Source: Paenibacillus xylanilyticus
GTDB lineage: Bacteria > Bacillota > Bacilli > Paenibacillales > Paenibacillaceae
DNA: 64,000 bases
NCBI RefSeq assembly: GCF_009664365.1
Contig: NZ_CP044310.1
Location: 2,181,001-2,245,000 of the forward strand
Direction: 5' to 3'
The position numbers and the translations under genes are program-made. The notes under the pieces are model-generated. The model was not told the DNA's origin. It did not search any database and was given only the letters and a program-made list of their open reading frames with translations. The first letter of the stretch is position 1; each line of letters starts with the position of its first letter. Positions 1-8,672 of the stretch are shown piece by piece.

Positions 1-218
1 TCCACATGTGCACTGAGTCCAATGGTCTTGGAGGCATCCTGCCCAGGCAAAGTGAGTACCGCTCCGCCTTTGTTATTTAATTCAAACGAAATATTCAATG
101 ATTGGGCTTCTTCCCGGATCATTTCGATAATGTGGTGTGTGTAGCCACTTGGGCTCGGCGTATCCAGCAGCCTTTTCAGAAGATCCAGGACGTAGGATTC
201 ATTAATTGTAAAATTCAT
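1..218 (-). CDS. M42 family metallopeptidase (N-terminal part, truncated by window edge)
   Basis: The reverse strand encodes MNFTINESYVLDLLKRLL... and runs off the left end of the window, so only about 72 N-terminal residues are visible. The start is the ATG at 216-218, preceded by a GAGGAGG ribosome binding site. The segment LLDTPSPSGY near residue 16 and the terminal GLSAHV (the His expected to bind zinc in the family's AHxD motif) match the N-terminus of M42 glutamyl/leucyl aminopeptidases (FrvX/YsdC type), which are cytoplasmic di-metal enzymes that trim peptides. The second half with the remaining metal ligands is outside the window. The family call rests on the N-terminal pattern alone. 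Confidence 0.75.
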   Translation of the reverse strand, partial: MNFTINESYVLDLLKRLLDTPSPSGYTHHIIEMIREEAQSLNISFELNNKGGAVLTLPGQDASKTIGLSAHV

Positions 219-317
219 ATAGAGTTCCTCCTCATAATCAGTGTTCCCAAACAAGAATACAGCCTGTCTGGTCGAATGGGACATCCATTCCTTATGCCAG
301 CAGGCTGCTTGTTCTTC

Positions 318-701
318 TTACAACGAATCTGCAGAATTTCCTTTGCGCTGCTGACTCTGGATGGAATCCGTCTCAGCCATGCGATCCGTTTCAGTTGATT
401 CGAAGGCTCCCATCGATGCGGTGGAACCCGGTGAAGAATAGCTCGAAGCCGTGTTCTCCAGTTCGGTTACACGCAATTTCAATTGCTTGTTCTCACGCTG
501 CAATCGATACTGACGGAAGATGCCATAGGATCCAACGATGATTCCGCCAATCAGGGTACAGCCCAGAATCAGCAAAATCAGAGGGATTTGAACCGTGTTA
601 AACAGCAGGTTAACTTGCACGGAATCCACATTAATAACAGCGAAGATTCCGGTAAGAAGTGCAAAAACAAGACCTGCGATGAGGGTCCATTGCATTTTCA
701 T
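318..701 (-). CDS. LapA-like (DUF1049) small membrane protein
   Basis: A 127-residue protein with two hydrophobic segments (about residues 5-25 and 38-62) separated by a short loop containing NVDSVQVNLLF, the usual layout of LapA/DUF1049 proteins. A charged coiled-coil-like stretch (about 65-85, QYRLQRENKQLKLRVTELE) and a Ser/Thr-rich hydrophilic tail follow. The start has a strong AAGGAGG site. The E. coli homologue LapA takes part in envelope/LPS assembly together with LapB; a Gram-positive copy cannot have that exact role, so its function here is unknown. It is read towards the M42 gene, about 100 bp away. Confidence 0.75.
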   Translation of the reverse strand: MKMQWTLIAGLVFALLTGIFAVINVDSVQVNLLFNTVQIPLILLILGCTLIGGIIVGSYGIFRQYRLQRENKQLKLRVTELENTASSYSSPGSTASMGAFESTETDRMAETDSIQSQQRKGNSADSL

Positions 702-783
702 GGTGGTGCCTCCTTGTTGAACAATTCAGGAATACGAATGCATTACCCCAAAGAAGGCGCTGTGCATCTGGCTTGATTATAAA

Positions 784-810
784 ATCCCTTGCCCGAAATG
801 GGCAAGGGAT
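784..810 (-). terminator. Rho-independent terminator of pepF
   Basis: An 11-bp perfect stem (ATCCCTTGCCC / GGGCAAGGGAT) with a 5-nt loop; on the minus strand it is followed by TTTTAT. It lies 29 bp past the stop of the oligoendopeptidase gene. Confidence 0.85.
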
Positions 811-838
811 GCAGGTTGCATGTAACAGAGAGACAACT

Positions 839-2629
839 TTATTTAGTCAATTGTTCCATCTGTTCAATCAATTCTTTGAAGACACTCATGGCTTCGCGAA
901 TTGGCTGTGGAGAAGACATATCCACGCCTGCTTTTTTTAGAATATTGATGGAGTAGTCACTTCCACCACTCTTGAGGAAGCCAAGATAACGGTCTACCGC
1001 AGGCTGACCTTCTTCGAGAATCTGTTTGGAGAAGCTCGTTGCAGCAGAGAAGCCCGTTGCATATTTATAAACGTAGAAGCTGTTGTAGAAATGGGGGATA
1101 CGTGCCCATTCCATCTCAATATCCTTATCCACAGCCATGCTGTTTCCATGGTATTGGACGTTAAGGTCGTAATAAATTTCAGACAGGAGCTGCGGTGTAA
1201 GGGCCTCGCCCTGTTCAGCACGCTCATGAATGATTTTCTCAAATTCGGCAAACATCGTTTGACGGAACACCGTTGTACGGAATTGATCTGCATAATAGGT
1301 CAACAGATACAGTTTTTCCTTCGGATCCGTGGATTTGTTAAGCAGGTAATCCATCAGCAATGCTTCATTGGTTGTGGATGCAACCTCTGCCAGGAAGATG
1401 GTGTACTGTGCATCCCGATACGGAAGGGTAGTATCCGAATAATAGGAATGCAGAGCATGACCCATTTCATGTGCCAGTGTAAACATGCTGTTCAGATTGT
1501 CTTTATGGTTAAGCAGGACATATGGGTGTGTGCCGTAAGCACCCCAGCTGTAAGCACCTGAACGTTTGTTTTCGTTCTCATATACGTCAATCCAGCGGTC
1601 ATCATATCCAGCCTGCAATGTATTCGCATAATCCTCGCCCAGCGGCTTCAGGCCATCTTTGACGGTCTGTTTTGCTTCCTCATAAGTGATGTCCATTTTA
1701 TACTCATCAACCAGAGGAGCGAACAAGTCATACATATGCAATTGATCCACACCGAGCAATTTTTTGCGCAGATCCATATAACGGTGCAGCAGCGGGAGGC
1801 TTTCATGAATGGTGTCCACCAGGTTGGTGTAAACCTCTGTTGGAATGTTGTCACCGTACAGTGACATTTCCATTACGGAAGGGTACTTCCGGACATTCGC
1901 ATAGAACATGTTTTTGGTGACATTGGCATTCAGGGCTGCAGCAATCGTGTTCTTCTGTTTGGCGTACGTTTCATACACGGCTTTGAAGGCACGTTCGCGA
2001 ACTTCGCGATTAGGGTTCTCCAGGAATTGAATGTAGCTTCCGTGGGTAAGCTCCACATCGTTGCCGTGTTCATCCTTAATTTTCGGGAACTTGAGATCGG
2101 CATTATTCAGCATGCTGAAGATGGTTTGCGGCGCTTGGGACAAGTTGCCCACCTGTGCAAGCAGGGCTTCTTCCGCTTTGCTCAAGACATGCGCCTTCTC
2201 ACGTTTCATCTCTTCCAGTGTGAACTTGAATGCAGACAGTTTCTCATCTGCAATGAATGCATCCAGCTGATCATCCGGCAGAGAGAGGATTTCTGGTGTG
2301 ACAAAGGAAAGAGCTTCTCCGACACGCACACTCAGCTTTTGTGCTTTTTGGGACAGGTTTTGGTATGTAGGATTAGCTGTGTCTTCATCTTGGTGCATAC
2401 GTGCATACACAAAAAGGCGTTCAATTTTGAGACTTACCTCATCTTCGAGTTCAAAACATGCCTTAAGCGATTCCGGCTTGTTCAGCTTACCTTGAAACTC
2501 GGAGGCTTTCTTGGTCAGAGACGTTACTTCTTCGTATTCCTGATCCCAGGCTTTCTGATCGGCGAACAAATCTTCGAGTTTCCACGTATGTTCAGTTGGC
2601 ACCTCGGAACGTTTCAATAATTGACTCAT
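839..2629 (-). CDS. pepF: Oligoendopeptidase F (M3B zinc metallopeptidase)
   Basis: The protein hydrolyses oligopeptides and belongs to the M3B family. From the ATG at 2627-2629 it is 596 residues, the usual PepF length, beginning MSQLLKRSEVPTEHTWKLED. The zinc motif HEMGH (in TLAHEMGHALHSYYSD) is present around residue 380, followed by the conserved EVASTTNEALL segment supplying the third ligand. The ATG has an AGGAGG site 5 nt upstream. The frame stays open for 42 more codons to a TTG at 2753-2755 with its own AGGAGG; those codons encode a signal-peptide-like leader (MKYRKSLFVILVLSLIPSSL, then SAQASE). Either start, or both, could be used, so the enzyme may exist in cytoplasmic and exported forms (see findings). 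A terminator follows at 784-810. Confidence 0.93.
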   Translation of the reverse strand: MSQLLKRSEVPTEHTWKLEDLFADQKAWDQEYEEVTSLTKKASEFQGKLNKPESLKACFELEDEVSLKIERLFVYARMHQDEDTANPTYQNLSQKAQKLSVRVGEALSFVTPEILSLPDDQLDAFIADEKLSAFKFTLEEMKREKAHVLSKAEEALLAQVGNLSQAPQTIFSMLNNADLKFPKIKDEHGNDVELTHGSYIQFLENPNREVRERAFKAVYETYAKQKNTIAAALNANVTKNMFYANVRKYPSVMEMSLYGDNIPTEVYTNLVDTIHESLPLLHRYMDLRKKLLGVDQLHMYDLFAPLVDEYKMDITYEEAKQTVKDGLKPLGEDYANTLQAGYDDRWIDVYENENKRSGAYSWGAYGTHPYVLLNHKDNLNSMFTLAHEMGHALHSYYSDTTLPYRDAQYTIFLAEVASTTNEALLMDYLLNKSTDPKEKLYLLTYYADQFRTTVFRQTMFAEFEKIIHERAEQGEALTPQLLSEIYYDLNVQYHGNSMAVDKDIEMEWARIPHFYNSFYVYKYATGFSAATSFSKQILEEGQPAVDRYLGFLKSGGSDYSINILKKAGVDMSSPQPIREAMSVFKELIEQMEQLTK

Positions 2630-2826
2630 GGGAATCCTCCTTTGATGAAGTTGATGTATAGACCAATCTGCTCCCGTCTCGCTCGCTTGTGCGGAGAGAG
2701 ACGAAGGAATCAGACTGAGTACTAGTATGACAAACAGTGATTTTCGATATTTCAACGGCCTTCCTCCTGACTATACGAGCAGTTCGGTATAGTATGGCCT
2801 CGGGCCTGTTGAAATATTTGAGAACA

Positions 2827-3012
2827 CTAGGCTCCCATATTGGCCAGGAAATAGACGATCAGGAAAAAAGCAAAACAAATCAGCAACGTGGCTATTAGGG
2901 CCATTCCCCGTCGCAGCCGATCCGGGATGGAACTGCGCCCCAGAATAAGCACAACTCCCAGTGAAAAGGCAAGGATAATGAAAATGACAACATTGCTTGA
3001 GTCAAGCGTCAT
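2827..3012 (-). CDS. Small two-TM membrane protein, unknown function
   Basis: A 61-residue protein with hydrophobic segments at about residues 8-25 and 37-57 and a short basic loop (GRSSIPDRLRRG). Its ATG lies 3 nt beyond the stop of the upstream 77-residue gene and its ribosome binding site (AAAGAGGTG) is inside that gene, so the two are probably translationally coupled. I do not recognise a named family. Confidence 0.6.
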   Translation of the reverse strand: MTLDSSNVVIFIILAFSLGVVLILGRSSIPDRLRRGMALIATLLICFAFFLIVYFLANMGA

Positions 3013-3015
3013 TCA

Positions 3016-3249
3016 TTACACCTCTTTGAAAGCAGCCATCAGCTGACGCCATTCATCCTCGCGGTTCTCGAAATCGGCTTTTGGAAAACGGCGCTCAGCC
3101 CAGTGCATCAAGGCAGGACGGCTGAGAAATGTATGGCATTCTTCGCCCCATTCCTCTGAAATTTCACGGAGTACGAGGTATTTACCTTGTACTTCTACCG
3201 TCATCATATTCCACTTGTCTCTTTTGTATATTTCATGTTTTTTAATCAT
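3016..3249 (-). CDS. Conserved hypothetical protein (77 aa)
   Basis: A soluble, charged small protein that starts MIKKHEIYKRDKWNMMTVEV, with a GGAG site 8 nt upstream of the ATG. It contains a pattern rich in Trp, Glu and Arg (SEEWGEECHTFLSR, HWAERRFPKADF) but no motif I recognise. It is the first gene of a two-gene unit with the downstream 61-residue membrane protein and is divergent from the cold-shock gene. Confidence 0.6.
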   Translation of the reverse strand: MIKKHEIYKRDKWNMMTVEVQGKYLVLREISEEWGEECHTFLSRPALMHWAERRFPKADFENREDEWRQLMAAFKEV

Positions 3250-3338
3250 AGATAGTCTCCAAACTTACGGTTTTGGTAAAATGATACCGTACCCTACGTT
3301 TCAAAGCAAATTTTTTCCGCATTTATTGAAAAGATAAA

Positions 3339-3367
3339 TTGCAAAGTGGAATGTCATACAGTATAAT
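3339..3367 (+). promoter_or_regulatory. Sigma-A promoter of the cold-shock gene
   Basis: TTGCAA (3339-3344), a 17-nt spacer and a consensus TATAAT (3362-3367). It lies about 45 nt upstream of the start codon, leaving only a short leader rather than the long structured leader of some csp mRNAs. Confidence 0.75.
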
Positions 3368-3412
3368 GAGGGTATTCGCCATAGATGGCGATATTTTTAG
3401 GAGGTTGTTCAT

Positions 3413-3610
3413 TTGAAAGGTACAGTTAAATGGTTTAACGCAGAAAAAGGCTATGGCTTTATTTCAGTTGAAGGCGGCGAGGACGTATTCGTACATTTCT
3501 CCGCAATCCAAGGCGACGGCTTTAAAACATTGGAAGAAGGTCAAGCGGTAGAATTCGAAATCACTGATGGAAACCGTGGTCCTCAAGCAGCTAACGTAAT
3601 TAAATTGTAA
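3413..3610 (+). CDS. Cold-shock protein (CspA/CspB family)
   Basis: A 65-residue single cold-shock domain with the nucleic-acid binding motifs KGYGFI (RNP1) and DVFVHFSAI (RNP2), ending in the usual GPQAANV segment. Such proteins bind single-stranded RNA and DNA and act as RNA chaperones in cold shock or stationary phase. Translation starts at TTG (3413) behind AGGAGG. A sigma-A promoter is at 3339-3367 and a terminator at 3673-3705, so the gene is monocistronic. Confidence 0.95.
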   Translation: MKGTVKWFNAEKGYGFISVEGGEDVFVHFSAIQGDGFKTLEEGQAVEFEITDGNRGPQAANVIKL

Positions 3611-3672
3611 GATTTTTCCGTTCAACGGATTTCTTATAAATGATTGGCTTCTAGCTGAATATAAAGAACCCA

Positions 3673-3705
3673 AGCACAGTCCCCCTACGGAGACTGTGCT
3701 TTTTT
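3673..3705 (+). terminator. Rho-independent terminator of the cold-shock gene
   Basis: A 9-bp stem AGCACAGTC / GACTGTGCT with a 10-nt loop, followed by a T tract on the plus strand, 62 bp past the csp stop codon. Confidence 0.85.
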
Positions 3706-3741
3706 GTGTTCATTTTATAAAAAGAGAGTAAGGTATGCTCA

Positions 3742-4917
3742 TTATGCACGTTTGGTCATGCTGGATAACAGCTTCAGGATGAAACCAAGAAGTGCAGCGA
3801 GTGAGAAGGCCATGGCCGTAAGGTAGAAGACCTGTCTGCCTGCATGATCTAATATCAACCCGCCAAAGGTTCCGCTCAGCAGACCTGAGGCACTTGACCA
3901 TACGATGGTGAACAGGGCCATACCTGTCGCACGATACGCATCGGGTACAAGGCGGGTAATATAGCGGACCGCTGTTACGTAGAAAATGCCAAAGGTGACG
4001 CTATGCATGGTTTGAATGGCGACAACAGCCGCTGGTGTATCCGATACAGACATCAGAAATAAACGAAGGGTGTACATAAGTGCAGCAAAGGTGAGTAAAG
4101 GAAGCTCCTTATACCGATTGCCATACTTGCTGAGCAGCAGGAATATAGGAATCTCGCTCACGGAAGAGATGAGCAGCGACCAGCCGATCAGGCCTTCACT
4201 GGCACCGAGATCCTTCAGCGTGATGGTGAGAAAAGCTTCGTTCATCCGATGCCCTAATGCGAGTAGGAAGACACATCCGAAAAAGCTCAGCACATCTTTG
4301 CGTTTCAGGATTGCCCAGAGCCCGGAGAGATCCATTTTACTGCTGCTTCCAGAGGGTTCATTCTGATCCTGCAACCGGAAACCGATCAGAAGTGTAATGG
4401 CCGCAAGTGTAACACACACCCACATCGTCCACCCGGGTCCAAAAGAACCAAGAAAATACCCAATGCTTAATGCAAAAAAAGCATAGCCGATGGAGCCGAA
4501 AACTCGAATGGACGTGAAATTTCGACCGTATTTGCTTGCGGTGGTAATCGCCATTGTATCGGCAAGCGGGTAGACCGGGTAGTAGAAAAAGTAAAATAAC
4601 GTCACCAAGATAAATACTTGGCCAAAGGACGTCGCATTGGCGAGCATGACGCCTGTAATTAATTGTCCGCCGAGCAGAATGATCATGACTTTGCGAACCG
4701 TCTTGTAGCGGTCACTGGCCATGCTCCAGAACATGTTGGAGAAAACGGAGACAAGTGGACCGATACCGTACAAGTAGCCAATCTCGGCCCGGCTGAATCC
4801 CAGATGACTGAAGTAGAGCTGGAGATAGGATACGACGAGCACGGTCGAACCGAAGATTGTAAACATAAGTGCCCGCAGCCAGTTTTGATCCGGGCGAGCG
4901 TTGTGACTTAATTTCAT
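3742..4917 (-). CDS. MFS transporter (LacY/NupG-like, MFS_1_like group)
   Basis: About 391 residues with some 12 hydrophobic segments. The conserved MFS loop 2-3 signature appears as MASDRYKTVRK (about residue 70), and YPVYPLADTMAITTASKYGR in the first half is characteristic of the MFS_1_like (nucleoside/oligosaccharide:H+ symporter related) group often annotated as PPP family 3-phenylpropionic acid transporters. Substrate is unknown. I chose the second ATG (4915-4917, MKLSHNARPDQNW) because GGAG lies 9 nt upstream, whereas the first in-frame ATG at 4932 has no Shine-Dalgarno sequence. It precedes nothing obviously related; the next gene on the strand is another transporter. Confidence 0.85.
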   Translation of the reverse strand: MKLSHNARPDQNWLRALMFTIFGSTVLVVSYLQLYFSHLGFSRAEIGYLYGIGPLVSVFSNMFWSMASDRYKTVRKVMIILLGGQLITGVMLANATSFGQVFILVTLFYFFYYPVYPLADTMAITTASKYGRNFTSIRVFGSIGYAFFALSIGYFLGSFGPGWTMWVCVTLAAITLLIGFRLQDQNEPSGSSSKMDLSGLWAILKRKDVLSFFGCVFLLALGHRMNEAFLTITLKDLGASEGLIGWSLLISSVSEIPIFLLLSKYGNRYKELPLLTFAALMYTLRLFLMSVSDTPAAVVAIQTMHSVTFGIFYVTAVRYITRLVPDAYRATGMALFTIVWSSASGLLSGTFGGLILDHAGRQVFYLTAMAFSLAALLGFILKLLSSMTKRA

Positions 4918-4952
4918 GTTGAGAGACTCCATTCTTTATTACATTTCAGTAT

Positions 4953-6293
4953 TTAGCCTTTAAGTGAAGATGACTTGCGGGACGGTGGAGCAGACATCGA
5001 AGGTTCCTTCTGCGTGCGCCGGATGACAAGCCATACAATGATCAGTTCTGCCAGCAGACCGAGTGACTGGGCGACCGCACCAATCATGCCGTTCCAAGCC
5101 GGGAAGATACTAACCAGAATGAGCAGGACGATCACGGTACAGATGGCATTGGCTGACTGGGAGCGGAACATCGTTTTGGTCTGTCCCCGCAGCAGGATTA
5201 GCCCATTGCTGAAATCAAGAAAAGGCGAAATCAGCGGAAATAGCACAAAGGCCCGCAGCGTCCACAAACTTTGCTGCAGCAGGTTTCCTTGAACACTCAT
5301 TACATTTTCCAGTACCCATGGACCTAGAGGTGTATAGGCTATGGCTGCTGTCATGGCAAACGGAATAAATCCGGTCACCAGTGCGAATTTTTTCACCAGT
5401 TTGGCATCAATCTCATAGAAATTAAGCACAATTTGATGGATGTAGGTGAAAAAGCTTAACATGAGCTGCATCAAACTGCTGGCTACGGCAAAAGAAGAAA
5501 TAGCCAGCGCAATACCTGTCGTTTTGCCAAGGACGATATTAATGACAGGTCCGATGAACAAGGCGACAAAACTGGATAACAGCAGCGGTTTGTAGAAGCG
5601 GAAAACGTCTCCTTTGTTTTCGACAGGATGATCCTCCAGCTTGGCTGGCATGCCCCGCTTGATGCTGTTTCCCTCAAGAAAACTGACGAGCGCTTCAATC
5701 ATCATACCTGCCGCAAAAATGATAGCGCCTACACGACCACTGTTAATACTGTCTGTATAGATGAAATACAAGGATAGGCCATACATGCCTCCAAGACGGA
5801 ATAACATGCCTATCGTCAGCCACTTGGTCCGATTATTCGTAATGATAATGCCTTGATAGATATTGCGAATGACCGAGAAGATACTGACGTACATCAGGAT
5901 TTCGTAGACATCGATTACTTTGGACAATAAATCGGGACTCACGCCGAACAGATATTTGAAAACCACTGTACCAATGGGAGAGTATACGATAAGGAATCCG
6001 ATCAGCAGTACGCAGGCAAGAAATATTTTGGTGACGAAAGTGAGGGCCTGAAAGGACAAACGGTCCCGTACCAGCGCAGAACAGGTTTGCCGCAGCAGTG
6101 TGGAGGGGCGTTCCGTAAGGGTCAGCAGGCTGCCTGCAATAGCGTAGCTGGCTATGACCGTCTCCGGATGGGCGGATCTGGCGAGTGTACTATTAATAAT
6201 TACGTGAGAAATGGTAACCAAAGAGGCGGATATGCCTAGCGGTACAAAAAAAGCAAATAACCGTCTCCACGAGAGAGGCTCACTTGACATCAT
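4953..6293 (-). CDS. MATE-like/MOP-superfamily multispanning membrane protein
   Basis: A 446-residue integral membrane protein with about 12 hydrophobic segments and no signal peptide. Its organisation (two halves, PLGISASLVTISHVIINSTL in helix 1, repeat-like PLLLSSFVALFIGPVINIVL in the second half) fits the MOP superfamily that includes MATE exporters. It is clearly different from the NorM-like protein at 8673-10043 and more like the divergent progressive-ankylosis/MatE-like group. Substrate is unknown. The ATG follows AAGGAG at good spacing. It is divergent from the terpene synthase gene. Confidence 0.65.
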   Translation of the reverse strand: MMSSEPLSWRRLFAFFVPLGISASLVTISHVIINSTLARSAHPETVIASYAIAGSLLTLTERPSTLLRQTCSALVRDRLSFQALTFVTKIFLACVLLIGFLIVYSPIGTVVFKYLFGVSPDLLSKVIDVYEILMYVSIFSVIRNIYQGIIITNNRTKWLTIGMLFRLGGMYGLSLYFIYTDSINSGRVGAIIFAAGMMIEALVSFLEGNSIKRGMPAKLEDHPVENKGDVFRFYKPLLLSSFVALFIGPVINIVLGKTTGIALAISSFAVASSLMQLMLSFFTYIHQIVLNFYEIDAKLVKKFALVTGFIPFAMTAAIAYTPLGPWVLENVMSVQGNLLQQSLWTLRAFVLFPLISPFLDFSNGLILLRGQTKTMFRSQSANAICTVIVLLILVSIFPAWNGMIGAVAQSLGLLAELIIVWLVIRRTQKEPSMSAPPSRKSSSLKG

Positions 6294-6387
6294 GTCAACG
6301 ACTCCTTTGATGGATGAAATATGCTTAGTATATCACAAAGGCTAGTTGGCGGAAGCGATTTTTTCCCGTGATTATGCGGTAGATCAT

Positions 6388-6416
6388 TTGTACAATTAAG
6401 GGGTTCATATTATAAT
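6388..6416 (+). promoter_or_regulatory. Sigma-A promoter of the terpene synthase-pfkA unit
   Basis: TTGTAC (6388-6393), exactly 17 nt, TATAAT (6411-6416), 56 nt upstream of the TTG start of the terpene synthase gene. Confidence 0.7.
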
Positions 6417-6472
6417 GGGATTGGTTAAAAATCGCTCTAATACGTATTCAACCAAGTGGAGGCACATTTATT

Positions 6473-7552
6473 TTGAGCCAATCTAATCAAACTCGACATC
6501 AATATCCGCGGGGACCGCTGGAATTGATGAGAAGGGTGTACAAGTACACCATTCCGGAAACGCGGAAAGAACTGGCTGAGTGGAGAGCTAAGGCTGAGAA
6601 AATTCCGAATGAGGAATTGCGCAATCAGGCACTCGCTAGTCTCAAGGACAAACAGTTTCACTGTGAAGGTGGAACGGTTTATGCCTTGCCCGATATGCCG
6701 CAGAGGCACATCTTGATTCCGCTCATCGTTTCTTATCAAACCATTAGTGATTATTTGGACAATCTGTGCGACCGCAGCACATCGATGGACCCGAATGATT
6801 TTCGGCTTCTCCATCAATCCATGCTTGATGCGGTAGATCCCGAAGCAACACCGGTCAATTATTATGCGCTCCGTGAGGAGCAGGACGACGGTGGATACTT
6901 ACGGAATCTGGTGACGACATGTCAGGAGCTCACACGTCAGCTGCCTGGATATGCGTCCGCCAAGCCTCAAATTCAGGATCTGGCAGGCCTATACACGGAC
7001 CTGCAGGTATATAAGCACATCAAACCGGAACTGAGAGAAACGGCATTGCTTGAGTGGTGGGCAGAGCATCGCCACCGTACACCTCAGTTCCGTTGGAACG
7101 AATTTGCCGCCGCTACCGGCTCTACGCTGGGCGTATTCATGCTGTTTCTGGCTGCGAGTGATGATCAGCTGACTGAAGAGCAGGCGGCCTCAATCCATAC
7201 TGCCTATTTTCCGCATGTATGCGCATTGCACATTATGCTCGATTATTTAATCGATCAGGATGAAGATCGTATCGGTGGAGATCTCAACTTCTGCAATTAT
7301 TACGAAAATGTGGAGACGATGCTAGACCGCATTGCTTTTATTGTGGAGATGGCCCGCAGTGATGTGCAGAATATTCCGGGAAGTGCTTTTCACCGGATGA
7401 TTATCGAAGGACTGCTTGCCATTTACCTGTCTGATCCCAAAGTCAGCGAACAGCAGGAAGTTCGCGCCATATCCAAGCGTTTGATGAAGAAGAGTCCAAT
7501 GACCAGAGTTTTTTTCTTTATCTTCAGTCGCTGGATTCGCAAGCATATGTAA
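6473..7552 (+). CDS. ytpB: Tetraprenyl-beta-curcumene synthase family (YtpB, DUF2600)
   Basis: A 359-residue cytoplasmic protein of the YtpB family. In Bacillus subtilis YtpB cyclises heptaprenyl (C35) diphosphate to tetraprenyl-beta-curcumene, a precursor of sesquarterpenes. Two Asp-rich segments typical of this non-canonical terpene synthase are present: ISDYLDNLCDR (about residue 90) and DYLIDQDEDR (about 256-265), along with RGPLELMRRVYKYTIP at the N-terminus. The TTG start at 6473 has GTGGAGG upstream and a good promoter at 6388-6416. pfkA follows 54 bp downstream with no terminator between, so the two may be co-transcribed, though no metabolic link is evident. Confidence 0.9.
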   Translation: MSQSNQTRHQYPRGPLELMRRVYKYTIPETRKELAEWRAKAEKIPNEELRNQALASLKDKQFHCEGGTVYALPDMPQRHILIPLIVSYQTISDYLDNLCDRSTSMDPNDFRLLHQSMLDAVDPEATPVNYYALREEQDDGGYLRNLVTTCQELTRQLPGYASAKPQIQDLAGLYTDLQVYKHIKPELRETALLEWWAEHRHRTPQFRWNEFAAATGSTLGVFMLFLAASDDQLTEEQAASIHTAYFPHVCALHIMLDYLIDQDEDRIGGDLNFCNYYENVETMLDRIAFIVEMARSDVQNIPGSAFHRMIIEGLLAIYLSDPKVSEQQEVRAISKRLMKKSPMTRVFFFIFSRWIRKHM

Positions 7553-7606
7553 GTCAGGCGCTTTGTTGCGGAAGCCTGAAGTGAAACTAGAGGAGGAAGA
7601 AACATC

Positions 7607-8578
7607 ATGACAGCAGTAAAAAAAATCGCAGTTTTAACGAGCGGTGGTGACTCACAAGGAATGAACGCGGCTGTTCGTGCGGTGGTTCGCAGCGGATTGT
7701 TCCACGGTCTCGAAGTATACGGTGTTCAACGTGGGTACCAAGGTCTGTTGAACAACGATATATTCCCAATGGATCTGCGTAGTGTAGGTGACATCATTCA
7801 GCGCGGGGGAACAGTTCTGCAATCCGCCCGTTGCAAAGAGTTCTATACTGCCGAAGGTCAGCAAAAGGGGGCTGACATCCTGCGTGCACGCGGCATCGAT
7901 GGTCTGGTTGTAATCGGTGGGGACGGCTCTTACAATGGTGCTAACAAACTGAGTAAACTCGGCATCAATACAATGGGTCTTCCGGGAACCATCGACAACG
8001 ATATCTCGTTTACGGATTACACGATCGGATTCGATACAGCCGTAAGCGTGGTGGTAGATGCAGTCAACAAACTGCGTGATACCATGTCTTCCCACGAACG
8101 TTCTTCCATCGTTGAAGTTATGGGCCGCCACTGTGGTGATATTGCGCTTCATGCCGGACTGGCTTCGGGTGCAGAAACGATTCTGGTGCCTGAAGTTCCA
8201 TTTGATATGGATGAAGTGGCTGACCGGATGAAAGCCAACTTCGCACATGGCAAACGCCACAGTATCATTATCGTTGCCGAAGGCGTTGGCAAGGGTGAAG
8301 ATGTGGCCAAAGAACTGATGGAACGCTGCCCGACATATGAGCCGCGTGTAACAGTACTGGGTCACATTCAACGTGGTGGTACGCCAACTCCGTTTGACCG
8401 TAACCTTGCCAGCCGTCTGGGAGACTTTGCTGTGCGCAGCCTGATCGCGGGAGAGACCGACAAGGGATGTGGCATTATCAAAGGTGAGCTTGTTCTGACA
8501 GACATCGATAAAGTCGTTAATACCAAAAAGGATTTCGATATGAACACTTACGAGCTTGCACAACGTTTATCTCAATAA
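7607..8578 (+). CDS. pfkA: ATP-dependent 6-phosphofructokinase
   Basis: A 323-residue cytoplasmic glycolytic enzyme converting fructose 6-phosphate to fructose 1,6-bisphosphate. The catalytic PGTIDND segment gives the base Asp130, the GGDGSY loop is at about 104-109, and MGRHCGDIA and HIQRGGTPTPFDR are in place. The ATP loop reads GGDSQGMNAA, with Gln17 where Pro is usual in E. coli and Geobacillus enzymes; this may be a lineage variant. The start has a GAGGAGG site. A strong terminator follows (8591-8629). The usual accA-pfkA-pyk neighbourhood of Bacillales is not present; instead ytpB lies upstream. Confidence 0.96.
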   Translation: MTAVKKIAVLTSGGDSQGMNAAVRAVVRSGLFHGLEVYGVQRGYQGLLNNDIFPMDLRSVGDIIQRGGTVLQSARCKEFYTAEGQQKGADILRARGIDGLVVIGGDGSYNGANKLSKLGINTMGLPGTIDNDISFTDYTIGFDTAVSVVVDAVNKLRDTMSSHERSSIVEVMGRHCGDIALHAGLASGAETILVPEVPFDMDEVADRMKANFAHGKRHSIIIVAEGVGKGEDVAKELMERCPTYEPRVTVLGHIQRGGTPTPFDRNLASRLGDFAVRSLIAGETDKGCGIIKGELVLTDIDKVVNTKKDFDMNTYELAQRLSQ

Positions 8579-8590
8579 ACAACAAGCAAA

Positions 8591-8629
8591 AGAGCACAGC
8601 GCCGTCTACACGGGCTGTGCTCTTTTTTT
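8591..8629. terminator. Bidirectional terminator between pfkA and the MATE gene
   Basis: A 10-bp stem AGAGCACAGC / GCTGTGCTCT with T tract on the plus side and TTTT on the minus side, between convergent genes. Confidence 0.85.
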
Positions 8630-8672
8630 GTATGACTCAACATGATGATCTGTTTAGGTTATATCGATCGGT

